Positions 12,370 through 23,816 of a stretch of DNA of 64,000 nucleotides are shown here, piece by piece. Source of the DNA: Drosophila miranda (Eukaryota; Arthropoda; Insecta; Diptera; Drosophilidae); the NCBI RefSeq assembly GCF_003369915.1, contig NC_046676.1, positions 19,388,001 to 19,452,000 on the forward strand, given 5' to 3'. The position numbers and the translations under genes are program-made. Every line of letters begins with the position of its first letter. Position 1 is the first letter of the stretch. Below the pieces are notes generated by a model, which saw nothing but the letters and a program-made list of their open reading frames with translations, was not told the DNA's origin and did not search any database.

Positions 12370-14330
12370 TATCAGCCGGGGAAGCTCCATCAATATCTTA
12401 ATTTACGATTCATTGGCAGCAAGTGCATCTGCCACCACACCACACCACACCAGCCCAGAGCAGTGCAGAGCAGTGCAGTGCAGTCCCGCTGAGTGGCCAC
12501 CATCGATAAATCCTCCTCCACACGCTCCGCATTCCTTTGCAGTACAATTTCCACACATTTCCACATTTGCCACAGAGATCGCAGTCGTTTATAAAACGCT
12601 TAACATTCGTGACATATTTCGCATTTGGCTGCGCGTCGGGCACAGAAATTTATAGACTTTATCCATTAGGAAAACAATTACGAGTGCAAACAATGGCCAG
12701 CGTCCACTATATCGGGCTCCGCTCCGCGGGATGGAAAGAAGGACTCCCTGGCCGGAGGCACAGCCAGAAGCATTGAGCATATGTTGAGATTGTCGCGTTG
12801 CCAGTTCATTGTCCTGCCGAAGGAGCCACAACCACTGCCCAGAGTCGAGTAGAGTGGGGGAGAGAAAAAACTTTATATATTTTCTTATTATTCCGCCACA
12901 GAATATGCGGCGAGTGGTGGACACGCGATGGGGTGCTGGGGGAGGTGTCAGTGCTGGTGGCAGTGGCGTTGGCGTTGGCGTTGGCGACTTCTTGACTGCT
13001 GCAACACAAATCCAATTACCTTCAAAATAATAAACTTATGTACATACCAAAAAGGAAGGAATGCCATCCCCAATCCCAGCCCCTGCACGCACATTTTGCC
13101 TTATCAACTGTTGATAGACTCCATGGGGAATTTCCCGTATGCCACGACAAAGAAGATGCTGTCTGGGTGTCGGGCGGCATTTTCTTTCACATCTTCTATT
13201 TTTTTGTTCTTGTTGTTCCTTTTCTTTTATCCCGACAGAAATAGAGAGAGCAGAGAGCAGAAAGCAGAGAGGACTATGCTGCAGAACAGGGCCCCGCTGG
13301 CTGATTTCCACAGCTTGTTTGCAGCTCATTATTCGCCTTTTGGCCCGGTCCAGGTCCAGCTCCAGCTCCAGCTCCAGCTCCAGAGTGGGACACATACTTT
13401 TTGCCACTTGCATGTCATCAGCATAAAGTGAGTGCAAAATATGTGAACCCCACCCAGGACTCGAGGAGTCCTCGCCACTCCGAGGCACAACGGAAATTCG
13501 CTTTACAGCGCAGAGTCAACATCAATTGGCCAAATGACTTGTAAGGGTAAAGGCATCCAGTAGAGCGGTAGAGCGGTAGAGCGGGGTGCGGTTTATTGAA
13601 TTCGCATATTTTCCCATTTTGCAATATGGGCAAACATTTTTCCATTTCGCCATCTTTTGTTTTCCGTGCCCCCCACCCCCACCCCGCCTGCTGTTTGATT
13701 TTGTAATCGAGGATTTGTTTGCTTTGGCCCCAGTTGGAAAGCTCATTGAATGTTTCAGCAATTTTTGGCCAAGTCAAATTGGTCTAGTCGTTGGTTTGAC
13801 CTTTTTACTGCCATCAAGGATGGGGACCGTCGGAATGCCTGTGTGGCCAGGACATGTGTTTGGCCTTGGGCGGTTTGTTTAGGATTCTCTCTCCGTGTGT
13901 GTGTGTGAGTGAGTGGATTGGATTGGAGAGTGGGTTGAAGAGGGTTGGATGGCTGTGGAAACGACGACTTTGACATTGGAAATTGAACTTGGCCGATGGG
14001 AACCTGTTGATAAAGAGAAACTGCCTGATACCGAGAGGGACTCTGCTCCACAAATATCCGCAAACTGTCACTTAACTCGGGATCTCGATTGTTTTATGGA
14101 AACTACGAGCATTAGCCATATTACACTCATAAATTTCACTTATTGTTACTTTATTTTCCTGTTCTATAAACTTTGATGGTTACCAAAGTAAATGCAAGAC
14201 AACAAACATTTTTTCAATTACGAATTTTACTATCAAAGTGCGGATTGTGGATGGCATTCGAATCCGACACTCAAGTCAACGAACAATCTTAGGAAGAACC
14301 AACAATAAGGGTCTCTGAATCAGAATCCCC
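12370..14330. other. Gene-free spacer after the DHHC gene
   Basis: No supported gene. Contents include a CAGTG repeat at 12460-12485, GGCGTTG repeats near 12960-12990, a CAGCTC repeat (13350-13385) and a CACCCC-rich patch (about 13670-13690). The 3' end of the DHHC transcript must lie in the left part; an AATAAA occurs near 13027. Confidence 0.45.
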
Positions 14331-14337
14331 CGGCGAC

Positions 14338-14707
14338 TTAGGCGCGGTGGCGGAAGACGCGACGGCGCACGGTCTTGTAGCGGTATCCGTCCTGGGCGGG
14401 CTGCTCGATCTCCTCGATCACGGACTGCTCGGCCTGGACGGGTGCGGGTGGGATGTACTCGGGTGCTGGCGGTGCGGGGGGAATGTAGCTCTCAACGGGC
14501 GCCGGTGCTGGCGGTGCGGGGGGGATGTAGGTCTCCACTGGAGCGGGGGCGGGCAGCTCCGGCTGCTGGTAGTCGTATCCGGACAGCTCCGAGACATCGG
14601 CAAAGGCGCAGGCCAGGAAGGCAACGGCGATGATCAGGAATTTCTGTGGTCCAACCAAAGAATAAGAACATATATCTATCTGAATGGAGTGATCCTCGAC
14701 CTACCAT
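14338..14707 (-). CDS. Secreted proline-rich protein D
   Basis: Two coding exons on the - strand, 14705-14707 (ATG only) and 14338-14643, give 102 aa, the shortest of the four paralogues. The 61-bp intron has donor ATG|GTAGGT and acceptor GGACCACAG. The signal peptide MKFLIIAVAFLACAFA is followed by DVSELSGYDYQQP, then PAPVETYIPPAPPAPAPVES blocks, and the tail DGYRYKTVRRRVFRHRA. A TATAAAAG box lies at 14776-14783. It is inverted relative to A-C but keeps the same ATG-only first exon, so the arrangement predates the duplications. Function unknown, as for its relatives. Confidence 0.88.
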
Positions 14708-14789
14708 GATTGCTGGCTGTGTTTGTGCGACGATCAACGGAAGATGTGTGCTGTGGCATCGATGATCTCCAGCGGCTTTTATATGGCCG

Positions 14790-17700
14790 ATCTCTGCGCC
14801 AGCGGCAACGGAAGCACCATTATCCATTAGCCGAAGATGACTTTGAACTTGATCTGCGATCGCTCTGTCAAAGATTGATGGATGCGTCCGTTGCCGGACA
14901 AGACTCACATGTGGTCGGTGCGAACCGGTTGTCCCAGCTTTTCTGATGCACAAACTGTGGATCGTGGACCGTGGGTTCAAAAATATGATCACGTTTCGGT
15001 CTGGCTTTTGTTTAACTAACGCATTGCCCGTGCCATTGTCTTCGAGTGGCCCATCGATGGTCTCTAGAGGTCATCGCATGCGCTTCCACTTGGAGTTTGA
15101 GTTTGAGCATGTTTTTTGGCTTCACAAAATTTGTATTTTGACATTTGGCTTTTGTTTCGACTCGACTGGAGTGGAGTGGCGGGGTGCAGCCCTTTAATTG
15201 ATTTGCTTGTTGAGCCCGGCCTTGGGGTCGGCCCCCGCGTGGGAGAGCCATGGCTCTGCTTGATTAAAACCAAATTTAATTTGCATCTCGGTTTTGTGGC
15301 TCTGTTTTCTGCCGTTTGTTTATTGCCAGTCCTAACCCCAGCTATTATAAAACTCGAACGGGAACGCCAATTGGAGTTCTGGAGTTATTCCGCTGGGGAA
15401 AAAGGGTCGGTCGAAAGGGGAATGGGCACAGTGGGGCGAATAATGAAGTTTTAGGGTATATTTCACTTGAATGCGTATCTTTCAAGAGTTGATTCTTTAA
15501 GATCTCTTCAGGTTCTGTCATAGTATCCTTGTCAGGGTTTTCCCCTGTTATTTCCCCCTTTTCAGAAAATGTATTTCCTGTGGCTACTGTTCCGCTTTCC
15601 TCCATTTCCTTAGCTGCTATTACCATTTCGATCTGCCTGCTTTCCCCCAGCCATAGTTTCATTTCATTCCTGTCTTATTTTTATTTTCACAATTTTCATT
15701 TCGTTTCTCTGTTTTCCACTGTCTTTCTTCCACTCCCGTTTCGCTTTTGCAGCTCTTGATAATATTGCAAATAATTTTCTTTTTTATGTTGATTATTTTT
15801 TGGACAGCCCCCCACCCCGCGCCCGCACTGCCTCGCGCGCAGACACCTGAGAACTGAGAACTGAGAACTGAGCACTGGGGACTCTCCCTTTACGGCATTT
15901 TTATTAACTTCATTTTCATTTGGGCCGGTGCCTTCACGAGCTCATCATATTTTAATGTGGAAGGGATTCGGCGGCGGCGTCGTCTTCAGGCTTTTCTTTC
16001 CGACTTGTTCTATGTTTCAAATTATTCTCGAGAGATTTGCAGTTCGTGATTTTGGCGGGCACTGTTGTTGGAAGGAGTAGCAGCTGTGCTGCCCCCTTCA
16101 TTGCGTCGGATTGGGCTGTAAAAGTATCCACCCGAATGGCAGCTGTTGTTGAGACATTCACCGACTGATTGCAATTGCAGCTCCGGATTTTAATTACCGC
16201 GCTTAAGCCCGTATTAACTCTGGCCTAAGCCTTTTTTAATTTGCCCCATTCCCAGCGCCCGGTCCTGAGGGCTGTCGTAATTGAATTAGGAACCAGGAGA
16301 CAATGCAGCGTCGCTGAACCTTTCACGCTGTTATCCTTGATAATTAATTTAGACGCCATTGTCCAGTGCAGTCCCCAACTCCAGGCGTTCGCAAATCCTT
16401 TGCTATTTCACGTCACGTGCCACATTCTTCTCGTTTTGCTGTGTTTTTTTTTTTCTTCCATAAATTGCCCTGCCCCACAAAGTTGTCCAACGGAATACCC
16501 CTCCCGAACTACCGAAAAAGGAGGAAAAGGAAACTCCAATTTTTATGGAGAAAAAATGAAGCGGCAGTCCTGACAACGCACGTCCATCCAAAGAGGTCCA
16601 AAGAGTCCAAAGAGGTACGAGGTCCACAGGCCAGGGGCCAGGGGCCAGGTCATGTGGCTTGCATATGGAACTACAATAGACAGGTACAAGATGCACACGT
16701 AGCACGCGCCGCTGGAGTCGCAAGAAACGAAATATGGAATCACCTTTTGCGAGAATCGAGCATGCAGCTTACTCTCGCTCTCTGACAGAGTGGGGCACAG
16801 TGGCAGGCAGCAACAGCACCGACCATAATTAAATGTCAAAAATGACGCTACGTGCGGAGCAAGCAAATCAGCTTGGCTCAGAGCACCGACCGACGAGTGT
16901 CGGGGCAAAGGTTCAGCCCATGAGAAGTTCTTTTCCCTCAAAAACTTTATCAGAATTAGATAATTCACCGAGTGTTTAAAAAAAATCGCTCCATAAAGTC
17001 ATCCTAAGAGTCTTTACAAAATCATTCCATACTTTTGGGGATTTTTCTCTTGTGTCCAGGCATCCAGACCCCGAATCTTAAGGTCCACGGTTCAAATCCC
17101 GCGTGGATCAACATAAATTAAAAGTATTTCCTCTTTTTTTCCTCAGTTTTCCGTCTATTTAACAATGTCCTGACTTTTTCGTAACTTTTCTTGATATCAA
17201 TTTATAATTTCTATTATCAAAAAAATCCCATTTGTAATCGCTTAATTTAGGGCCACAAACTTTTGCACAAAACAGAATAAAAAATAGCCAAAAACTCTGC
17301 GAAAAAAAAACCAGCACTAAAAGTAATTTGGCGCAGTTGTCCCTTCCCCAGAGCAAAACTCTCGGAAAAGTGGCAGGAACTATTTAAAGTTTCCCTTTGG
17401 CTGCTTTCCGTCCAATATGTATCGTACTTTTTATTGCCATTCTCTATTATTTGCTGCCCCTCCCTTGTGTTGTTGCATATGCATATTATGCCCCGGAGGC
17501 ACAGGAGTACATCCCATCCCTCAGTACCGTACCTCCCAGACACAACAGCCACGACTCTGGGGAGGAGAGGATGGTTATGAAAAAGTACTTAACGTGCAGT
17601 GCACAAAACTTATGTGCCAAGAGATTTTATTTTTTCTTATACCGCTCGGGAAAAAGTTGCAACGACTTGCCAATTTTTCAAAAGCATGGGCATGGGGATC

Positions 17701-17925
17701 GGGCAAAGGTACTCCGAGGGAGATACAGGGTGGTTCTTGGCAAGCTTTTAAAATATTGCCAATAACGCGCGATGTTGTGTCGCGCTTTGAGTTCCCAAAA
17801 GAAAAAGTTCGCACAAAGAAAAGCGCATTTTTCTCCATCAAACTTTTAATGCACTTTTGGAGCATATTCCAACCCTCAACTCAGAATCTAAAGAGTTCGG
17901 GGGTGGAAACTATGAGTAAGATTTA
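14790..17925. other. Gene-free spacer before the tRNA inverted repeat
   Basis: No coding region supported. At about 17060-17110 a stretch with GGTTCAAATCCCG resembles a tRNA T-arm (B box), but no full cloverleaf can be drawn around it. Otherwise only simple-sequence tracts are seen. Confidence 0.45.
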
Positions 17926-17930
17926 ATTTG

Positions 17931-18529
17931 TCAAATGTATTGTTAAAAATGGTACACCACTCAGAATTCGTTCTATCCGTTTTACCGAGCGATCATCGAA
18001 GCTCTGCGCCCCGAACGACACGGACACCGAGGTGCCGCACCAGATAGGGCGCTGGGCAAAACCTCACGCTGCCGAATAGGACGATTTAACTCATCAACGC
18101 GGGTGTGTTTGGCTTTCAATTTGTGCGAAAGTAAGTGAAGACTGACTACAGAAATGATCCTGTGAAGTATAGTCTTAACTTTTACAGCCACGACCTGTGG
18201 ATCTTCACCCGCCGCGAGCTAGAACCAGTTGGGAATTACAACAGCGCAATCAACGAAAAAGCAACCGACACGTGGGGATTATTGCGCGTATATGCGGAAT
18301 ATGGTGTTGCTATGGGGTGGGATCACTGTTTTCCGACTTGTGTGTTGTTCTAAGATTCTTCTTCAATGCCGATGATCGCCGATCGGATCGCTACGTAGCT
18401 GTTGAAACAGATAGAAAATCTGGAAATACAAAAAATCAATTCACTTGGCAGCGGTGGGATTCGAACCCACGCCTCCGAGGAGACTGGTGCCTTAAACCAG
18501 CGCCTTAGACCGCTCGGCCACGCTACCAT
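17931..18529 (+). repeat. Left arm of a large inverted repeat
   Basis: This arm is matched in inverse orientation by 19874-20480, with only a handful of substitutions and short indels in about 600 bp. It contains one tRNA-Leu at its inner end and about 515 bp of 3' flank. The flank keeps a segment that looks like a 57-nt Drosophila intron (GTAAGTG at 18131, CTTAAC branch-like site, TTTTACAG ending 18187), identical in both arms. No long protein frame crosses it in a convincing way. Confidence 0.88.
18446..18527 (-). tRNA. tRNA-Leu, anticodon AAG
   Basis: An 82-nt cloverleaf on the - strand. The acceptor pairs GGTAGCG with CGCTGCC, with discriminator A. The A box is TGGCCGAGCGG and the B box GGTTCGAATCC. 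The anticodon stem CTGGT/ACCAG encloses loop TTAAGGC, so the anticodon is AAG. A variable arm CTCCTCGGAG fits a class II tRNA. There is no intron. A T6 pol III terminator follows (18430-18435 on the + strand as A6). The identical gene lies inverted at 19876. Confidence 0.95.
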
Positions 18530-19873
18530 TTCCTAAATAGCCGCCAAATGGCTGTTAAGAGAAAACAGAGTTTTGTTCGGTTCTGACTGTTGGGTTTAAT
18601 TAAAACCTTGGCGTGAGACTTTATATCTCAATGTTCCATATGCTTAAATACATCCCTTGCATAGTTTTTCAAAGGTATTTTGCAGTTTTGTGGTGTCGAC
18701 AGAACTATTTGTCGAGACATTCATTTAGATTTTCCCTCATTGCTGGCTGGCATATTGAGTGGACATTTTACCTAGGACCCAAGCCACTTGGAATGTGTCT
18801 ATTGTTCAACAGCAGTCCTTGGTATTTCAATTTGTCAATTGTTTGAAGTTTAATTTGATTCGGACATGGCCATGCCAGACATAGCCCCATTCCCAGCATT
18901 CCTGATAATGCCCACAATTAACTCCATTAGCGTTTGCACCTGGTGTTGTCAGGGCCCGCCTGGGCTGTACGTGATTTTTTGCTTTTTACCTGCTACGGTC
19001 TGGCATGGAGATTGAACAATTTTACAATTACTCGTATTTTCAGGCCGAGCGAGCCGAGCGAGCGCCTTAAATTTGTATAAATTCACGTGTGGCAAATATT
19101 TTCTATGCTGACGCGGCGTCTGACTTTTTGCTCCCTTTCGGTGGCATTTTAATGAAACCGCAAATGCTGCTCTGTTGTTGCCGACTGGTTTCCCAGTCCT
19201 TGGAGCACCCTTTGGCCAACCGCAGACTTTGTTTTTGTTTTCCCTGTCGTACCGTGCAAAGATTTTTATTGCAATTTTCTAATTTCATTGCGGATGTTTT
19301 GTACCGTCGGAGTCTTCTCCTTTTTCTAGATACCCAACTCTTGCTCCTGCGCCAGTGCCTGTGCCAGCTCCGGCTCCGGTTCCCTGCCACCGGCTTCAGT
19401 TTATGGCTTGCAGCAGCAGGGCGTCCGTCGGCAAATTGTTGCTGCGGTTGCATGTGTGGAGGAAATGGGGGTCCAACCGCCTGTCACGCATAAATTCGCA
19501 TTTTCATTTGAATTTTAAACGCATTTCTAAGCTGACGCCGCTGTCTAAGCAAAAATGCTGACATTTTTGCAAAATATAATAAACATTTTAATGCAGCAGC
19601 CAGAGAAGGCAAGAGCAGAAGGCTTACGCCAGAAATTGATTTCGATTGATTGACATTTTCTTTTTTCCCAAATGAGCGCATTTATATGCGTCACGGTGTG
19701 GGTGGAAAAATAAAATCAAGGTGTTGCCACTGCCGCTGCTGCTGCCTCGCGGCGCTCGTAAAAATAGTTGCACAACAGAGATACAAAAGTATCTGTTTCT
19801 AGGCAAGAACTCACATCTACTCAACGAACCAGCGCCGCAAGCTCTTACCACGCATTTGACAACGCAGCAGAAT
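18530..19873. other. Unique spacer between the inverted arms
   Basis: About 1.34 kb with no supported gene. It includes a short GCCAG/GCTCC-rich patch at 19350-19385. It is the loop of the 600-bp inverted repeat and the upstream region of both divergently transcribed tRNAs. Confidence 0.5.
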
Positions 19874-20480
19874 ATGGTAGCGTGGCCGAGCGGTCTAAGG
19901 CGCTGGTTTAAGGCACCAGTCTCCTCGGAGGCGTGGGTTCGAATCCCACCGCTGCCAAGTGAAATGATTTTTTGTATTTCCAGATTTTCTATCTGTTTCA
20001 ACAGCTACGTAGCGATCCGATCGGCGATCGGCATTGAAGAAGGAAGAATCTTAGAAACACACAAGCACAAGTCGGAAAAAAGTGATCCCACCCCATAGCA
20101 ACACCATATTCCGCATATACGCGCAATAATCCCCACGTGTTGGTTGCTTTTTCGTTGATTGCGCTGTTGTAATTCCCAACTGGTTCTAGCTCGCGACGGG
20201 TGAAGATCCACAGGTCGTGGCTGTAAAAGTTAAGACTATACTTCACAGGATCATTTCTGTAGTCAGTCTTCACTTACTTTCGCACAAATTGAAAGCCAAA
20301 CACACCCGCGTTGATGAGTTAAATCGTCCTATTCGGCAGCGTGAGGTTTTGCCCAGCGCCCTATCTGGTGCGGCACTTCGGTGTCCGTGTCGTTCGGGGC
20401 GCAGAGCTTCGATGATCGCTCGGTAAAACGGATAGAACGAATTCTGAGTGGTGTACCATTTTTAAACAATACATTTGAAA
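19874..20480 (-). repeat. Right arm of the large inverted repeat
   Basis: Inverse copy of 17931-18529. Homology ends at the sequence TCAAATGTAT on the outer side and just beyond the tRNA 5' end on the inner side. Differences include a short duplication-like indel around 20043-20070 relative to 18340-18370. The intron-like 57-nt segment is conserved here too. Confidence 0.88.
19876..19957 (+). tRNA. tRNA-Leu, anticodon AAG (second copy)
   Basis: Identical in sequence to the - strand copy at 18446-18527: same A and B boxes, AAG anticodon and long variable arm. A T6 terminator lies at 19968-19973. The two genes are divergent, each transcribed away from the central spacer into its conserved 3' flank. 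Confidence 0.95.
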
Positions 20481-20489
20481 AACTTATAA

Positions 20490-22960
20490 TAAGCAGCCAA
20501 GGGAGAAATAGTAGTGGAATTGCTACATCGGTTCCCGGTGTTATTGTTGTTCTACTTTGTAAAGCAATTAAAACAACCCTTGAGCCCTCGAGCGGCAAAG
20601 CGCTCTTCTGCGCTGTTTGTTGCCAGTTGAAGTGTTTTCGTTGCACGTTGACAGCCACCGTCGTCGTCGTCGTCAGAGCGTTAATGGGTGGTCCATATTT
20701 TACACCATCTATCTATCTGCATTATAAAACATTTTAGTGAGAAGGAGATTTTGGTTTTTTGCAGCAGCTCTCTCGAGGCCGCTTCGTGCTCAAGACGACG
20801 AAAAAATACTGAAAATGTAGTAATAAAATGTTTGCTAATGGGCGGAGGAAATGGAGTGCTTCCACTAATTACTTAACGCTGCATATGAATGACCCTTGAG
20901 CGAGGGCGTGATTTTTGGCTTAATTCAGAGTTGGAACCATCTCAATTAGTAGATGATGACTACTTGGAAATGCTTTGAAAGAGGAGAGTAATGCCCGTTA
21001 AGAAACATTTAGCATGTTCGTAGTTGGGAAAGTGGGTTCCACCAGCATAAATATTTGAGAAACTTGAATGCTTCACGCAAGAGCAATTAAGTGGTGCCTA
21101 GTTTTGTCCACCTGTCCCACGTGGGCTGACTCGGTGGCGCTTCCTCATGCTACCGACTATCTGTAGTCAAACACGACAAAACACAACACAACACGTAGTG
21201 GAAATTTATTTCAGCAATGCAAAGCAAATACTAGAGTAACAGCCATGGTACAGTGCGTTTCATAGGAGCCACAGAACGAAACGAAACTTTAGATCGACTG
21301 GGGGTTTTCTCTTTCGCAACATATACCTTTGCCACGCACTGTATTTCCTCTCAGTCCTCCTACAATTCTCGTATTTTTTGAGTGCTTACATAAAAATACA
21401 TTTGAAATGCGGTTAAGTGAGGTCGCTGGAGCACGGGGAAGGGTGGGGCCGAGAAGAGCAAGCACAGCAGGAGACAGCAGTTTCACCTAGGGGCCAAAAA
21501 CTGACATCATCATCATCATGTGGGCCAATCGATGATGATGATGATGCTGATGCTGATGCCAGTGCGGCTGATGCTGTAATTGATGTCTTTGCGACATGTT
21601 CTCCCAAAGTGTTTACGTTGAGAATTACCCATGTGTCTGTGTGAGCAACAGAGAGAGGTGGAGGTGGAGATGGAGAGGGGATGGGGGCGCAGAACACGCC
21701 CACAGCTAGTTGACAGCCTGCCGTTTACGTGCACTTAATGAAATGTGCCCCAAAATGGAAGCACGTACCGGGCATCTATTTAATGAGCCCTGCAAGAGGT
21801 TTTCCCCGGGAATGGGTCCTCAAATGGAGGAAACGGCAGAGGGAGGGCCACCACCCCGAAATGGGCTGGGAAGTGCTCATGAAATTTTTAAATGTCGCAG
21901 CTGAAATTCAATTTAATTTGTTGCCAGTTCGCTCGTTGGCATCGGTAGCTGACTGCAGGGCTGCATTATTCAATGGCACTCACACGTAAGCGGCTCAAAG
22001 ACCCGCATGCTAAGCCTCCTCTGCCTAGCCCCAAACTCCTTTTGCGGCTGGGAGTAACCGCAGTTTAAAATTCATGTGAGCTTTTCAACAATTTCCACCC
22101 CACCCCACCACAACACCCCTCCACACCACACACATACAGTCTCATGGAGAGCACAACAAAATGCGATTAAATGTGTGGAAAATTCTCGACTCTTGCTCTT
22201 ATTCCTGTTTCTGTTCCTGTTTGTTGCTGCTGCTGCTGCTGCTGCTGCTCTGTGGTCCGCAAGGATAAGCCACAACGGGTTAAAGGCAACGTCTTGTTTG
22301 CACATGTGTTGCTGGGGGCTGCCCCACGCCCCAGACCCATTCGGAAGTCATGGAAAGGAGCCCCGGGATGCCGAAGGTGCAAAAATGCGTTAAACATAAC
22401 ATGCTAATTCCTGACGCTTGCAGCTTCAATCTTTCACCTGGCCAGGGGCATTCACACCCTGCCACACATATCCAGACCCACTCACCCTCCGACATGCTCC
22501 TGCTCCTTTGGATCGTCTCCTTCTGCTTGTAATATGAGCGTATTGTGTGCCATTTGCTGGCGAAGTTGTTTTACCCTTGGAGTGTAGAGTATTATCATTT
22601 TGTACCTCAAGTTTGAAATGCTTCCGCACGGAGCTATAATAAGTAACCTACCATGCCATAAAAACGCCATTGGTCTGGTCGGCAAGGGTATTCGACTTTC
22701 GACTGACTTTCTTTGCGCTCTTCAACCATTTTCTCCCACTTGCTTTTGTGTTAGGTGATTTTTTGTTTTTCTGGCAAAAGTTTTGTGGCTGCCGACATGC
22801 GTCTGAGGTGAGGACAGGAACGAATCGAGATACTTTTTTTTGTTCTAGCTATGACTTGGTTAAAGTCGAGAGAAATTTGCATAAAGGGACCCAAAAAGAA
22901 ATCCCAAGAACTGAACGATTTCAAAGCAAGTTCCACTGGTTCAGCGTTCGCCCAGCCCTG
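20490..22960. other. Gene-free spacer between the tRNA repeat and the secreted-peptide cluster
   Basis: No gene recognised. It includes ATGATG repeats (21505-21550), a CTG repeat (about 22224-22250) and CCACACC-rich DNA (22090-22135). Confidence 0.45.
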
Positions 22961-22965
22961 ACACA

Positions 22966-23009
22966 GAGAGAGAGAGAGAGAGAAAGCTTTGGCAAGCTTT
23001 TCCGCTCTC
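22966..23009 (+). promoter_or_regulatory. GAGA tract plus AAGCTTTTCCGCTCTC block, copy 1
   Basis: A GA dinucleotide run is followed by AAGCTTTTCCGCTCTC (22994-23009). The same 16 bases recur exactly at 23415-23430, also behind a GA run. It lies 50-90 bp upstream of the start at 23057. GA repeats bind GAGA factor (Trl) in flies; the function of the second block is unknown. Confidence 0.5.
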
Positions 23010-23056
23010 CCTCATGTGCCATCAGCTGGCTCCAGATCAGTTTTTATTTTGGCAGC

Positions 23057-23254
23057 ATGGAGAACGCCAAGAAGGGCCCCCCCAAGACCTTAAAATACAA
23101 GCCGCTTGTTCGCATTGGGATTGCCGTCCTGGTGCTGCACACCGTCTGCTGGTTGGGATGGAATGCGGTGAATCCTGGAGCAGAGTCCAGCAATGCGGCG
23201 GCCACAGCCAATGCCCATCATGAACGCTTGCGGGCGGCCATCGAACAGAAGTGA
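23057..23254 (+). CDS. 65-residue single-pass membrane microprotein
   Basis: The ATG at 23057 (context GGCAGCATGG) opens a 65-aa frame. The N terminus is short and lysine-rich (MENAKKGPPKTLKYKP). One hydrophobic helix follows at about residues 17-38 (LVRIGIAVLVLHTVCWLGW), then a polar Ala/Asn/His tail ending HERLRAAIEQK. Lysines before the helix would fit a tail-out or mitochondrial inner-membrane microprotein, but I do not recognise the family. The frame stays open upstream without another good start. It sits just before the secreted-peptide cluster and shares an upstream sequence block with it. Confidence 0.55.
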   Translation: MENAKKGPPKTLKYKPLVRIGIAVLVLHTVCWLGWNAVNPGAESSNAAATANAHHERLRAAIEQK

Positions 23255-23379
23255 CCCGCCTGTGACGTAATGGCCAGCAAGTTTTGATAAATGTGAATTG
23301 ATATGTGACTATAACAGTAAACAAGAAGTACAATTAACCGAAAAATGGAACAGAAATGAATTTGTGTGGAAGGAACATA

Positions 23380-23430
23380 GAGAGAGAGAGAGGGAGAGAT
23401 CAACAAAGTGCAAGAAGCTTTTCCGCTCTC
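23380..23430 (+). promoter_or_regulatory. GAGA tract plus AAGCTTTTCCGCTCTC block, copy 2
   Basis: A GA run, then AGATCAACAAAGTG, then AAGCTTTTCCGCTCTC at 23415-23430. It lies about 165-215 bp upstream of the peptide gene at 23595. A related arrangement (GA run, AGATCAACAGTG, GGGAAGCTTTACTCTC) occurs at 28100-28162 near another gene of the family. Confidence 0.5.
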
Positions 23431-23515
23431 GATCTCTATGAAATGCTTGCTTAAAGCTTTCGAATACAAAAGCAAAACAAAGCTTTGGCTTCAAAGCCAA
23501 CTCTGTGTGTTTTCT

Positions 23516-23536
23516 AAACTCGGTTTAGTTCTGCAG
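23516..23536 (+). promoter_or_regulatory. Shared 5' element AAACTCGGTTTAGT..GCAG, copy 1
   Basis: The 14 bases AAACTCGGTTTAGT are followed by TCTGCAG. The same 14 bases recur 76 bp before the start of the paralogue at 24416; here the distance is 79 bp. It may be a core promoter/Inr or the end of a 5'UTR intron (CTAAAC branch-like site, then GCAG). Confidence 0.5.
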
Positions 23537-23594
23537 CTCTGGAGTTCGAGACCAGTAATCATTCTTCTTACAAAAAGGGTTCTGACACTTCGAA

Positions 23595-23816
23595 ATGCTT
23601 TCGAAACTACTTCTGATCTTTGGATTTCTGCTGATGAGCTGGCAGTGGGCGCAAACCATGCCCAGCCACAGCCGCTCGGCTACAACCGAGCAACCAGCCC
23701 AAAACGTCCAGAACTTCTCAGGGTTTGTCTTGCAGAGCATCTTTGACCTGCCGCCCAACTGCAAGCCCGGCGAGGTGGCCACTGGGCCACATCAAAGGTG
23801 TCGCCACCAGGCCTAA
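23595..23816 (+). CDS. Secreted C-X12-C tail protein E (73 aa)
   Basis: A 73-aa single-exon gene. Signal peptide MLSKLLLIFGFLLMSWQW is cut near AQTMP. The mature part has a short Ser/Thr/Gln segment, an NFSG glycosylation site, then FDLPPNCKPGEVATGPHQRC and RHQA. The only two mature cysteines form a C-X12-C loop at the very C terminus. Gene F shares the signal peptide, the NFSG and the FDLPPNCKPG.VATGP.QRCR block, so E and F are tandem duplicates. AATAAA signals lie near 23907-23930. A secreted peptide of unknown function; host defence or reproduction are both possible. Confidence 0.82.
   Translation: MLSKLLLIFGFLLMSWQWAQTMPSHSRSATTEQPAQNVQNFSGFVLQSIFDLPPNCKPGEVATGPHQRCRHQA

Noticed and set aside
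17060-17111. tRNA-like T-arm GGTTCAAATCCCG
   Set aside because: No acceptor, D-arm or anticodon arm can be paired around it, so it is at best a decayed fragment.
17948-18353. Possible protein-coding exons in the inverted arms (for example a frame with RFTERSSKLCAPNDTDTEVP)
   Set aside because: Frames are interrupted by stops, no start is available, and differences between arms do not favour synonymous sites.
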